Origin: Daucus carota subsp. sativus
Taxonomy: Eukaryota > Streptophyta > Magnoliopsida > Apiales > Apiaceae
NCBI RefSeq assembly: GCF_001625215.2
Contig: NC_030385.2
Location: 33,567,598 to 33,631,597 of the forward strand
DNA: 64,000 nt
Direction: 5' to 3'
This document shows positions 36,234 to 47,375 of the stretch, piece by piece. The translations under genes were made by a program, and so were the position numbers. Within the stretch, counting starts at the first letter, position 1; each line of letters opens with the position of its first letter. The notes beneath the pieces are model-generated. The model was given only the letters and a program-made list of their open reading frames with translations. It was not told the origin of the DNA and ran no database searches.

Positions 36234-37036
36234 AGGACGGCGACAGCACAAATATATGTTCCAATTTCATACCGTCCGAAAAATGTTTTGAACTTGACCC
36301 AATTTTATTTGAATTTTGTAAATTGTTTTTTATAATTTTGAAAAATATATAGAAATGAAAATTGTGTTTTGATAAAATTTCCGTTAATTTGACTAAAAAA
36401 TGTCTAAGAATGTCAAAGAATTATCAAAAAAGGTTTTTTCTTACTTATTTTTCTATTAAACTTCGATTTATTCATAACGTAGAATTTTGAAAATTCTAAC
36501 TTAATTTATTGAGTTTTTTTATTAAAAAAATCGACTTCACGAAAATGAGTTTTATATTAAAGGGTCACTCATTTTTATTATCCGTAGAACACATCTAAGA
36601 ATATGTGTCAAAAATTAAAATTTTGTATAAAAGAAGTAGTTAATATGTATCAAAAACTAAAATGTAATATAATTTAACTAATTTCAACTATAAAATATTT
36701 TAAACATGTTATATGTTAATATTTTATTATTAAACATGTTTTTCATCATTACAACACCGTATAAAATAGAGAAATAAAAAAAATGAGTAAGATAATTTAT
36801 TATAAAATATAGAATAGGGTAATGAGATAAGAGCTTTGACAATAAATTATGAAATTATACTAGTTATAGTTGCACCAGTTTTTTTTTATCGAACATTAGT
36901 ATCATATTGTCCGCTCTAGGTCGTGACCAAATCCGCACGGATTTGATTCTAGCCTCTCTCAAAAGGCCTCATATGGAGGGTTTTTTGGCTGCCATCATAT
37001 TGATGAATAGATAGATTAGTTTGATCAAAACACAGT
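36234..37036. other. Intergenic DNA between PPR copy D and NHL copy 1
   Basis: AT-rich, with the PPR copy D promoter close to 36250. A segment at about 36885-36990 (TGTCCGCTCTAGG, then AAAGGCCTCATATGGAGGG) resembles a common old LTR-type fossil of plant genomes; too short to classify. The duplicated NHL block begins near 37005. Confidence 0.35.
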
Positions 37037-37255
37037 TTTAGATAAGGAAAATGCTAGGGACCCCAAATATTTATCCCAAAATTTTTTCCCAAATGACGTG
37101 GCAAAATCTCATTGGTTGCATTCATTCCCATAATAATGAGGCCCCCCTGCAGATTCATCAATCACCCAATCAAATTTCGCCACTTGTTAGCCACGTCATT
37201 TGGTAACAAATTTTGGGGAAAAAATTTGAGGTCTCTAGCATTGCCCTTTAGATAA
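37037..37255. mobile_element. 201-bp MITE with 9-bp target duplications
   Basis: The body 37046-37246 has inverted ends (AATGCTAGGGACCCCAAAT against the complement of AATTTGAGGTCTCTAGCATT, and ATGACGTGGC against GCCACGTCAT inside). It is flanked by perfect direct repeats TTTAGATAA at 37037-37045 and 37247-37255. The size and 9-base duplication fit a Mutator-like MITE. The duplicated block near NHL copy 2 carries the uninterrupted site (about 41026-41045). It lies some 150 bases upstream of NHL copy 1 and is likely in its promoter. Confidence 0.88.
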
Positions 37256-37398
37256 TACAAGTCATAAGTGGAGTCCTAAATTATCTCTAAGTTTCGATGA
37301 TAGTAGTATCATACGTAACAAACCCAGGATAATTATTTGCAAAGTTGTTCTACTCTCTAGGAAGTAGGAACCTCGTCCTCTTGGTTTTACTTTTAAGC

Positions 37399-38100
37399 AT
37401 GGCGAAAGTCCAGCCATTTGATCCACCTCGTATTGCACCTCCTCCCCTCCACACAGTGATCCAACGTCAAAAAAACCCCTTAAACGAATGTCTGACGTAT
37501 GTGATCATACTGGCATTTGCAGCCGGTATTACATTCCTCGTCGTGCATGCATTACAATATCACAGTGCCTGTTACACCATATCCTCCCCGCACCTCGCAC
37601 TCGATTCTGTAACCGTCTCCAACTTCAGCCTCTCGTCCCGTCCCAAACAGGTTTCCGCGGAATGGAATGTCAGGATGAGTCTCGAAAGCTGGATCCGCCG
37701 TGGATATATAAACCTTCATGATATTACCATTTCGATATTTTACAACGAGTTACAAGTCGGATTGACTAGTCTTGTCCCGTTCGATATGAGTCCTCGTAAT
37801 TCCACCGTGTTCTTTGAGAAAAAATTTGGAGGGTCGTCGGGGCTATGTGATGATTCGATGATCAAGGCCATGAACGAAGATATTGCAGGTGGTACGGTAA
37901 AATTACATGTTCGGTTTAGAGGTTCGGTGAGAAAATCTTTTAAAGGGCGTTGGGTTGATCACTTGGATTTGTCAGTTGATTGTAATAACGTGGAGTTGTT
38001 TTTTGGATCCTCGGATAAATCACGGGCACAGATGTCGAATCCTTCCCACAAATGCCATCGTGTGCTAGCTGTTGATTATGATAATTTGAGTCCTCTCTGA
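37399..38100 (+). CDS. LEA14/NHL-type membrane protein, copy 1
   Basis: A single-exon gene of 233 residues; the start is MAKVQPFDPPRIAPP at the first in-frame ATG. A proline-rich cytosolic N-terminus is followed by one membrane segment (about residues 32-52, VIILAFAAGITFLVVHAL) and a LEA-2 domain with HLALDSVTVSNFSLSS, VSAEWNVRMSLESW, INLHDITISIFY and LTSLVPFDMSPRNSTVFFEK. This is the layout of NDR1/HIN1-like proteins, many of which act at the plasma membrane in stress or pathogen responses; a specific role here is unknown. The NPN motif usual in the family is replaced by RRGYINLHD. It belongs to a duplicated block shared with copy 2 about 3.8 kb downstream. Confidence 0.85.
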   Translation: MAKVQPFDPPRIAPPPLHTVIQRQKNPLNECLTYVIILAFAAGITFLVVHALQYHSACYTISSPHLALDSVTVSNFSLSSRPKQVSAEWNVRMSLESWIRRGYINLHDITISIFYNELQVGLTSLVPFDMSPRNSTVFFEKKFGGSSGLCDDSMIKAMNEDIAGGTVKLHVRFRGSVRKSFKGRWVDHLDLSVDCNNVELFFGSSDKSRAQMSNPSHKCHRVLAVDYDNLSPL

Positions 38101-38983
38101 TCTTCTTTGCGCAGGATATATGTGCGTTTTTATCATTCATGTAGTCTACGATTTGGTTCTATGAGAAACTTTTGGTTATTATTCAATAATATAGTTTAGT
38201 TAAGGGTTGTGGATTTGCCAACTGCAGGTGTAGAATTTGTTTTCCTGCTGATGCCTGATGGCAATGGTCTAATCTTGGCTGATTCTGTGGGTAAGTTGAT
38301 AAAAGTATATATTACACTATAAGAAACCATAAGAAAAGGTCCGTCCATCCCATATCATTATTGTTAGAATATGATATGATCTCAATATTTTCATATTTAA
38401 TTATAGATTATAACCCAAAAATGGTTGTGTCTGTCTGTGATCCACTTTCGATTCAAAAATGAAAAATATAATATAATTCTCGTAAACCCTCCTCCAGTAT
38501 ATTGAGTAAATGTGCCTAGTGAAGAACCACACAAGCTTATGTCTAACATTAACAAGTAATGTCAAACTATTAATAACTACTATTAACATTTTTATGATGA
38601 TATTATTTACAAATGAAAGATGTTGAGTTCTAACATTTTAGATAATATTTTTAAATTTTTAAACATTTATTTACTATTTATTTTTATTTTAATCAAATAA
38701 AATAATCAAAAAATTAAAAATAACCAATAAATAATTATTTTGAATTAACCCACACATATAACCAGTACCGGGAGTTTGTATAAATTTATAAACAAGAAAA
38801 ATATTTCATCAAGTTGATTTTGGTACATGATTTTATATTTTTTATTTATAGTATGTATTAATTATTTTTAACTAATTTCATTTGGAAGAACTTAAATGAA
38901 CGGAATCATCTCGTTTACAAAAAACAAATTTTTACCTATTAATGTTTCTCATTCTAAATATTGTTTCTGTTTTTCACATGGCA
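38101..38983. other. 3' flank of NHL copy 1
   Basis: The first about 490 bases (to near 38590) parallel the flank of copy 2 at 41876-42331 and mark the end of the duplicated block. The rest is AT-rich with no gene seen. Confidence 0.6.
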
Positions 38984-39555
38984 TTTTGATTTTGGGTTAA
39001 TTATCAAGTTGATCATTGAAGTGGGCTTAATGTATCAAGTTAGTCACTGAACTCAAAACGGTATCAAGATGGTTACTAAAGTCATAATAAATATCAAACA
39101 AGTACCTTGAAATATGAGTTCAAGTAGTAAAAATATTATTTATAAAGTTTTACACATTATTTTTAAATGTTACCGCAACCAACTAAAAACTTATGACTTC
39201 TAGTATGTAAAATAATATATTTATATTTTATCAAGTTTATTATTATTTATATTTTATTATATAGTTATTTTTTTGTTTTAATTAAAAATAAATAATAAAT
39301 AAACTTGATAAAATCTAAATATATTATCATAAATGTTAGAATTCATAACCTTTTACTTGGTTTTGGTAACATTCAAAGATAATGTGTAAAATTTTATAAA
39401 TAATATTTTTTCTGCTTAAACTTATATTTCAAGGTACTTGTTTGATATTTATGGTCACTTCAGTGACCATCTTGATACCGTTTTGAGTTCAGTGACCAAT
39501 TTGATACATTAAGCCCACTTGAGTGACCAACTAGATAATTAACCCTTTTGGTTTT
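38984..39555. mobile_element. 552-bp foldback element with 10-bp target duplications
   Basis: The body 38994-39545 begins GGGTTAATTATCAAGTTG and ends with the near complement. The arms run about 150 bases with high similarity (GTGGGCTTAATGTATCAA and CTGAACTCAAAACGGTATC are found in inverse orientation at the other end), with a more diverged AT-rich centre. Flanks TTTTGATTTT (38984-38993) and TTTTGGTTTT (39546-39555) differ at one base. It is similar in size, terminal GGGTT and duplication length to the element at 32537-33081, so the same Mutator-like class is likely. Confidence 0.82.
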
Positions 39556-39981
39556 TAACACATATTTTTAATTTCTTATTCAAAAAAATGTAATCAAATT
39601 TTAATTGACGAAAAAATCAACTAAAAATAATATTTTTTACTATCCGATCAACACATCTAAAAATATGTGTCAGATATTAAAGCATCATATAAAAAATAAT
39701 GGTCATTCATTCCTCGAATATCTATTAAGGTACTGGTTGGAGTTGCGGTTGCAGATAGCAACAACAGTTTTTTTTGCTGAGCAGATGAAAAGTTTTTTTT
39801 GCTAAAAAGCAGATAAAAACTTTGTAATGGTACTAAAAGTTGTTTTTAGAAAAAATATGTCCTCCCATACTTTTGAAGAAAACTGTTTTTCAGCACAAAG
39901 TTGTTAAAGATTTTATTATCAAAACTCACCAAACGTATTTATTTTATAGTAGCCTTTAACCCCGTGCAAAGCAGGGGCAGG

Positions 39982-40604
39982 TATATGATTCGTAATTTAT
40001 TAATTATAATTTAATTCTTAACACCATTTTATTAGTATTTTAGTATTAATGAATTGGATTTCAGTTAAATTATATTAACCAACTCGTTATATCTTCTAAC
40101 GGAAATTTAGCTTTCACAATTTATTATCTATCTATAAATATTTTTCTATATTAATATGTGACAGTTTATTATTCAATTTAAATCAAATTTTTCATATTTC
40201 ATATATCTTCATATGTTACGTAATGGCTCGTGTTTGTAATGAAATAGAATACGTAAGTGTTAAATTTTGAGTAGAATATAATTAAAAAGTAGCTATATGA
40301 TTCGTAATTTATTAATTATAATTTAATTCTTAACACCATTTTATTAGTATTTTAGTATTAATGAATTGGATTTTAGTTAAATTATATTAACCAACTCGTT
40401 ATATCTTCTAACGGAAATTTAGCTTTCACAATTTATTATCTATCTGTAAATATTTTTCTATATTAATATGTGACAGTTTATTATTCAATTTAAATCAAAT
40501 TTTTCATATTTCATATATCTTCATATGTTACGTAATGGCTCGTGTTTGTAATGAAATAGAATACGTAAGTGTTAAATTTCGAGTAGAATATAATTAAAAA
40601 GTAG
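39982..40604. repeat. 312-bp tandem duplication
   Basis: A unit starting TATATGATTCGTAATTTATT at 39982 repeats at 40294 with only about three to five substitutions. The left edge is preceded by AACCCCGTGCAAAGCAGGGG, a palindromic motif often seen at one end of dispersed plant repeats; the right side runs into (TATAG)n near 40863-40890. It lies between the two NHL genes and outside the block they share. No coding potential. Confidence 0.85.
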
Positions 40605-41191
40605 CGTCTTTAATTATTTATATGTATTTTAGACAAAAGATATTCAAAATTGTATATTTATAATTAGTTATACGTTTATCTATAAGTAATTTTTAAAATT
40701 AATATATGTTATTAACAGTAGTTTCACCTTTTTTTAACTAATTATAAATTATATTTAAAAAGATATTAATATACATAAGGAGTGTTTTTAGTATATGAAA
40801 CTGTTTAATAGATATCTACCAAAATTTTGTAGGACTACAAACTATACCTATGTTCGCTTTTTATAGTATAGTATAGTATAGATAGTATAGATTATGCTTC
40901 AAAATTAGTACATATGAACAACAATAGAACAACACTTTTTTTGAATGCAATTTGTAATAGTAGTCGCAAACAGACTCTAGTTTTATATACATAGAATAGA
41001 TAGATTAGTTTGATCAAAACACAGTTTTAGATGATAAAGTCATGAGTGGAGTCCTAAGTTATCTCAAGTTTAGATGATAGTAGTATCAGACTACGGAACA
41101 TACGTACTCCGATATCATAAGTAACAAACCCAGGATAATTATTTGCAAAGTTGTTCTACTCTCTAAGAACCTGATACTCTTGGTTTCAAGC

Positions 41192-41875
41192 ATGACGAAA
41201 GTCGTGCCATTTGATCCACCTTGTATTGCACCTACTGCCCTCCACACAGTGACCCAACGTCAAACAAACCCCTTAAACGTCTGTCTGATGGTTTTGACAA
41301 CAATGGCATTTGCATACGGTATTGCATTCCTCGTCGTGCATGCACAACAAATTTACGGTGCCTGTTACACTATATCCACTCCGCACCTCGTACTCGATTC
41401 AATATCCATCTCCAACTTCAGCCTCTCGTCTCGTCAGGTTTCCGCGGAATGGGACGTCAGGATGAATCTCGAAAGCTGGGTCCGTCGTGGATATATAAAC
41501 CTTCATGATATTACAATTTCGATATTTTACGAAGCGTTACAAGTCGGATTGACTAGTCTTGTCCCGTTCGATGTGAGTCCTCGTAATTCCACCGTATACT
41601 TTGAGAAAAAATTTAGGGGATCGTCGGGGTTAGTTGATGATTCCATGATTAAGGCCATGAACGAAAATATTGTAGCTGGTACGGTAAAATTACATGTTCA
41701 GTTTAAAGGTTCGGTGAGAAAATCTTTCAAAGGCCGTTGGGTTGATCACTTGGAGTTGCTAGTTGATTGTAATAACGTGGAGTTATTTTTTGGATCTTCT
41801 GATAAGTCACGGGCACAGATGTCGAATCCTTCCCGCAAATGCCGACCTGTGCTACTTGGTAATTACGATAATTAG
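41192..41875 (+). CDS. LEA14/NHL-type membrane protein, copy 2
   Basis: A single exon of 227 residues starting MTKVVPFDPPCIAPT, about 80-85 percent identical to copy 1 by eye. It has the same membrane segment (VLTTMAFAYGIAFLVVHA) and LEA-2 domain (VSAEWDVRMNLESW, DITISIFYEALQVGLTSL). It lacks the two codons PK of copy 1 after SLSSR and ends six residues earlier (NYDN). Upstream and downstream flanks also match copy 1 (about 40991-42331 against 37005-38590), so the gene pair arose by a segmental tandem duplication. The MITE upstream of copy 1 is absent here. Both copies have intact frames. Confidence 0.85.
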   Translation: MTKVVPFDPPCIAPTALHTVTQRQTNPLNVCLMVLTTMAFAYGIAFLVVHAQQIYGACYTISTPHLVLDSISISNFSLSSRQVSAEWDVRMNLESWVRRGYINLHDITISIFYEALQVGLTSLVPFDVSPRNSTVYFEKKFRGSSGLVDDSMIKAMNENIVAGTVKLHVQFKGSVRKSFKGRWVDHLELLVDCNNVELFFGSSDKSRAQMSNPSRKCRPVLLGNYDN

Positions 41876-42499
41876 GGTTCTCTGATCTTCTTTGCCCAGG
41901 ATATATGTGCGTTTTTACCTTTTATCATTTATATATATAGTCTACGATTTGGTTCTATGAGAACATTTTGGTTGATTATTATTCAATAATATATATAGTT
42001 AAGGCGTTAAGGGTTGTGGATTTGTCAACGGCAGATGTAGAATATGTCATTTAACATGATATTAGAGTTCGGGTTTGATCTCAATATTTTCATATATAAT
42101 TATGGGACACGAAGGCAAAATTATAATCCAAATATGAGTGTCCGTGATCCACTCTCAATCCAAATATAAAAAATATAACATGATCTTAGTAAACTCTCGT
42201 CCATCATATTGAGTCGTTGAACAATTACTCGTTACTTTATCTTTTACTACGGATAGTGAAGAACCACACATGCTTATGAGTTATGTCTAACATTAACAAG
42301 CAATGTCAAACTATAAATAACTACTATTAGAAAATCTATCTCCACCCAACATATCTTGAAATTATTATAAGCCAACAGTCAGCATTACTATTTCTGCTTA
42401 ATCCCTCCCAACGCTCCTAAAATTTTAGGATAATCCCTCCTCTCATCTTCTGGACTCTTTAGCCTTCACAAAAGTTTACCAAAAAACTCAAACACAACA

Positions 42500-43093
42500 A
42501 TGAAGCTCTCGCATCTCTTCACGACCTTCATTTATCTGGTTTTTTCACTATCAATCCAAACAAATGCCATCATTCCCACATCCTCCCGCGGCCATGCATA
42601 CATGACACAAGAGCACCATCCATCGTCGACTAGTTTTGCAGACCGCAATCCAGACCCATTGTCCATACCCAACTCCTACATATCATCTGCGCCTTCAAGT
42701 TCACCAGACCTGTCAAATTCCAATGATGCTAATTTCAAAGCCCTCGAAATTCAGATAGCGACTGCCAACCGCGACGCTCACCTTGCTGTCAAGATATCAC
42801 AGAACATCGCGAAGAATCCATCGACAACAACTTTGATACGTAAGTGTCTTGGCCAATGCGTGGAAAATTTTAACACAATTGTGGATGATCTAACAAAAGC
42901 CACAAATGATCTGCATGCGAAGGACATATACATGGTGAAAGAAGATCTGAGTTCAGTAGAGCAAGATCTTTCAGCTTGTCAATCATGCTTTAAGAAAATG
43001 GTAGGAGCCCAATCTCCATTGAAGCCTTATGAAGATTCTATTAATAGCACAATGAACAGTTGCCTAGCCATTCTTTCTGAAACCATAAATTAG
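42500..43093 (+). CDS. PMEI-like secreted protein
   Basis: A single exon of 197 residues. A signal peptide (about 1-23, ending near IQTNA) is followed by a Ser/Pro/Asn-rich linker (24-75) and a helical domain like the plant invertase/pectin methylesterase inhibitor fold: ALEIQIATANRDAHLAVK, then C120-VENFNTIVDDLTKA, KEDLSSVEQDLSAC (C160) and SPLKPYEDSINSTMNSCLAI. The second conserved disulfide pair (C120, C160) is present, but the N-terminal hairpin with the first cysteine pair is missing and replaced by the linker. Extra cysteines are at 116, 163 and 188. Inhibitors of this fold act in the cell wall or vacuole; whether this variant inhibits an enzyme is open. A TATAAATA-like motif lies near 42312. 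Confidence 0.8.
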   Translation: MKLSHLFTTFIYLVFSLSIQTNAIIPTSSRGHAYMTQEHHPSSTSFADRNPDPLSIPNSYISSAPSSSPDLSNSNDANFKALEIQIATANRDAHLAVKISQNIAKNPSTTTLIRKCLGQCVENFNTIVDDLTKATNDLHAKDIYMVKEDLSSVEQDLSACQSCFKKMVGAQSPLKPYEDSINSTMNSCLAILSETIN

Positions 43094-43174
43094 TTTCTTT
43101 TTTATTTTAATTTTTCTTCCCTTAATTATATAGCATGTTCATAATTTGTATTTATTAATGTTCAGAGACTAGTC

Positions 43175-43351
43175 AACATGATAGGTTTTTTTTTTTTTTT
43201 TTTTTTTGACAAATATGGCTTATAGCCTTACAAGTGAGTATCTGTTCTAAGATATTCTCGAGATGAGCCAGGGTCGAACCCAAGACCTGGGACGACAGAG
43301 GATAAGCCCTTAACCACCGGGCTATCCAACCGTGCTCCAACATGATAGGTT
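43175..43351 (-). mobile_element. tRNA-derived SINE with target duplications
   Basis: The element (about 43186-43338) lies on the minus strand: it starts GGAGCACGGTTGGATAGCCC, has an A-box-like TAGCCCGGTGGTTAAGGG and a B-box-like GGGTTCGACCCTGG, and ends in an A run (plus-strand T run 43186-43207). It is flanked by AACATGATAGGTT at 43175-43187 and 43339-43351. This is the standard structure of a plant SINE copied by LINE machinery. The perfect duplications suggest a recent insertion. Confidence 0.9.
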
Positions 43352-44188
43352 AATTACTATGTTTTTTTGTTGTTTTAGAGATTTGTTTATATATTGTATT
43401 GATAGCAGATATGAAGGGTATTCTGACCAGATATATCTCTTTATTTATTTTCATTTTTGTGACTTCTGTATATGCAAAACATGTCCTGATACTTCTGTTT
43501 ATATTTTTAATTTATCATATAGATCACAAATTTTGGGAATAATGTTATGCGATGTTACAAAATAATATAACATATATTTACAAAAATAACTTTTTTAAAA
43601 GTTTAAACTAATCATCACTAAATTATAAAGAATATTTTAGAGGTCAAATTGAATATAAACTGGAAATCTAAATTCCAAGAAAATCTTCCTTCACAATCTA
43701 GAGCGGATAACATATAGTGCAGAGAGATATTGTGTGAGCTAATCAATATCCAGATTATTCACAGAAGATGGGTCATTAAACAAAGTAGCAATGATAAAAA
43801 TAAAAAATAAAGATTGATTGCTTATCACAATAAATTAAAATGACAACTACAGTAGAATTTACAATGATATATAATATTTAAAAAGTATTACAGAAATTGA
43901 AGCCCAAAAGGAGGGGCAATTGGCTCTTACAATTAGCAGCACAGACAAGGTCATAGGGGTATGGAAATCAAACAAGCTGGAAATAGAAACTAGGATGAGT
44001 GCTAAACCAAAAAGGCCAATTTCCAAATAATACTGTTCGGTTCTGCTCTAAAGATAAAGAACTTCAACAGCCCCTCTCCTGACATGTAATCATGGTAATT
44101 ACCAAAAATTCATCACAGTGTGCATAAAACTAGACAACTGTGCAGGAGGAATACGGCCATCATTGAACAAAAGAGATTACTCCAAATA
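43352..44188. other. Spacer and 3' UTR of the INO80-subunit gene
   Basis: AT-rich. The part from about 43900 to 44188 is the 3' flank of the INO80-subunit gene and is also present, decayed, in the inverted copy at about 53110-53345. No other gene is seen. Confidence 0.5.
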
Positions 44189-47100
44189 CTAGCAACTGGT
44201 ATCACCACCATGAATCTTTGCATGAATTGCCTTGTAGCACTTGAGACTGCAAAGGGGAACTTTTGTCTTTGAATCTCTATATCTGTATGAATTGCTACAA
44301 GATGGACCAGCACATTTTTCACGTGGAGGAGGATAACTGGAAATGAATAGCAACTAATTACACAAATCATAAAAATAAACCAACACAAAGAATTAACGGC
44401 TTAACAAGTATTATACCCCTCTTTTCTGAGATTGGTTTCTCTTATTACCTATAATATTTCTAAACTAGTAAACTAGACCAGAATTTGGCCAACCATACTT
44501 CTTGCTGATATGGGCATTAACAAATATTACGAATTTTGTTTAGCTAGAACTTCTCCCACTCGGTTTTTAAAAAAACAAAAATTTCAGTAGGCAAATGCAA
44601 AAGTATAGGGATTAAAACAAAATACATCCCGACACAGGAACTCATGCAATAGCTTAGTCAATAACACTATTTATTAAAAATTAAAAGAAGTGAGCAAGAA
44701 ACCAAAAAGACCGACCGCAGAACAGAAGAAACTAATACACTCGACAGGTAAGCCATAAGGTGTTTTAGAAAACGTCTCTATTCTCTACTAAAAACAATAT
44801 TTATAACGAGAATAAGAACAGCACCTGCAGGGTTTAGGGTCAAAGATATGAGGCAAACCAACATCGTCTGAAAAGGTAACTGTGGTTCCAGTCGGGCCTA
44901 TGACACATCTAATAGTATTCGGAGGAAGGGTTCGTGCATTGACAGCCCTCTCCTGCACAATACAAGCAAAACAATATTAAATTAAACTCTTTGAGAATTA
45001 GTAGTTCACACATAGCTGCAGACTTCACGATACCTGAGCCAACTCTTCCTGACGCTTCTTTATTTTATCTTCTCGCTTCTTTCTACTGGAGTCTTGACCA
45101 AGTATTTTTCTAATTGCCTCAGCCTAAAACCCATGATCATATAACATCAATAACGTTCGTCAATATGAAGAGCATATAACAGACCAAAGAACAAAAAAAA
45201 AGTTGAAAAGGCAAACCTCCGACTCCCGAGCTGCTTTCTCTTTTTGCAATCTACGCCTCTCAGCAGCCTCAGCTTTCTTCAACTGCTGCTCAACTTCCGT
45301 GAGGGTCTCTTTTTGCCCTGGAAAGGCCAAACGAACAACATAAGTTCAAACCTTATTCACTGATACGACATTTATGTCTCTGTGAACTCAAAAGATTAAC
45401 AGGTCGTACAAATATTTATCAAGTCTTTGGATGTTCATATGATTTTCAGACTCAAAAAGGAATACTCTGATGTTAAATTGCTACATTTGTCTACATAATC
45501 AGAGAGGTCAGAAGCCTAAAATAAAGTACTTTCTGGGGAAAATTATTACAATCCACATCCATTTAATTGCAAAGACATGAAACCTCAAACTAGATCCAAA
45601 ATTACCTCTAAAACTATTCAGAATAACTGCATTACAGCAATAATATAAACAAGCAGAAGATCTGAAGAAAAACAAACAGGAACCAAATGCCATAAAACAT
45701 ACTTCGAGGTGGAGGTGGTGGTAGACCATTTGGAAACTCAATTTCATTTGCTCCAGCTGCAGAAGAGAAATCCCTGCTTGATAGAAGGGCTCGTTGACGT
45801 GTCGTAAGAGCTATTTCTTTTTTATGTTCTGTTGGAAAATCAGCGATATCCTTCCCTAGTTTCTCCTTATTACCTTCAGGCTCCCCTTCAGACATTAATT
45901 CTTCGTCCGGTTCATAATCTGTATCCTCCCGCACCCTCTCTGTTATCGCCTTCTTGCTATCTCTATTCGGCCTTGAAGGACCAAAATCTTTTGCATTTTC
46001 ATTATTCCTAACTTTTAAGACCAGGGATAGACTTCGCTTTTTGATGCCAGAATCTGCTGCTGCATCTTTGTATCCTGCAGCAACCTTAGATGTTCTGAGT
46101 TTCTGCAAGTACCGAATTTCATCATCGTCCTCGTCATCATCAAATTCCCCATTTATATCACGTTTCTTTGGCACTTTCTTGTTTTTTCGAACCCGATCTG
46201 ACTTCTCTGCTTGCTTTCTAGTAACATTTTTGCCGTACATCTTAATAGGAAGTTCCTCCTTACGATTGAACTCCTCCTTGGAGAAATCTTTCCATGGAAT
46301 TCCTTTCAAGCCACAATTTTTGTCTAGATGAGGAGAACTGTCTCCATCAGAATCTTCCTGAAACATGCCCCAGGAAAAGAATCAGATTTATTTCCAGATA
46401 TTGAAAGAAATAATATCTAGTAGAAAATATTGAAGGCTAATATAAAAGAATTGACGCAAGACTTGCATACAGGTCACACAAAAAACCCAAGTCTTGCGTC
46501 CAGCAAAATGAATATTACATGCTTCAGTCAGGAAAAAATCACATGTGCTAGAAAACATGCATACACTTTGAGATGCAAAGTCAGCACACTCAACATCCTT
46601 AAGGTATTAAATATTTGCAATTTATTTCATCAAATATAAGCCCCATTTAGCAAAAATAACATAGAAATTCAGCCTCACTATCAGACAATCAGTTAATCAA
46701 ACCTTAAAGCATATTTGAATTGCACGCAGATGATAGGAAAATCATCTCCTCCAGATAAATTGGATAAAATTAAATAATGTCTTCGTTTATTTCAAACAGA
46801 TAACAGCGAACCTGGAGAATCAGTTTGGGTCGTGGCTGAGGAGCATTTAATATTTGGGCACTCTTTGAAGAAGATCCACCTCCTGATGTAGCATGAGAAG
46901 TGGGCTTTGCTTCAATAGTGCGTGTCACACCACCAACCTTAAGCTTCACTTTTTTAAACTTACTCTCGGCTGCAGCTCCATCCCTGACCACACCTCCATT
47001 ATGCATCTTTTGGTTCAAACCACCTACTGAATCATTTTCAACTTTCAGACCACCGTTGCTATATATTGGACTAAATGCTTCATCCCCCTTTAACCTTTTA

Positions 47101-47375
47101 TGGGGACGTTCACTACTAACTTTGGTACCCACGGAATCCCTTGAAGCACATTGGTTAAGGTTGAAAACTTTTCTCATAGAGCTATTATCATAACCAGCAT
47201 TCTCATCACTAGAGACTTTGGATGTAGTATCTGAAACCTGCTCTGACAATAAGCTTGACTGGTCACGACCCTCAGGTACGGGTTGTGATTCAGGTATAAG
47301 CCGACGATATCTCTGGCTTCTCTTCCTCCTCCCAGGAATTGAAATACCTTCAAGTGGAGCACTAGTCTGGTCCAT
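44189..47375 (-). CDS. PAPA-1/HIT zinc-finger INO80 complex subunit (IES2/INO80B-like)
   Basis: Minus-strand exons 47375-46812, 46357-45703, 45317-45217, 45123-45034, 44952-44825 and 44336-44189 join in phase to 561 residues. The N-terminal half is charged and low in complexity (RRKRSQRYRRL, FDDDEDDDEIRYLQKL). The PAPA-1 region (about 365-480) has LTTRQRALLSSRD, FPNGLPPPPPR, a long coiled coil (LTEVEQQLKKAEAAERRR) and PPNTIRCVIGPTGTTVTFSD. The C-terminal HIT-type zinc finger (about 515-550) has EKCAGPSC and VPLCSLKCYKAIH. Such proteins are subunits of the INO80 nucleosome remodeller in the nucleus. The Arabidopsis counterpart is, from memory, At2g47350. A leader intron probably spans about 48273-47450. 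Confidence 0.9.

Noticed and set aside
36885-36990. LTR-type fossil
   Set aside because: Only a short motif resembles known LTR relics; no ends, coding parts or duplications, so it is not called as a separate element.
43186-43338. Functional tRNA gene on the minus strand
   Set aside because: The A and B boxes are present, but there is no cloverleaf, and the A-tail plus target duplications identify a SINE.
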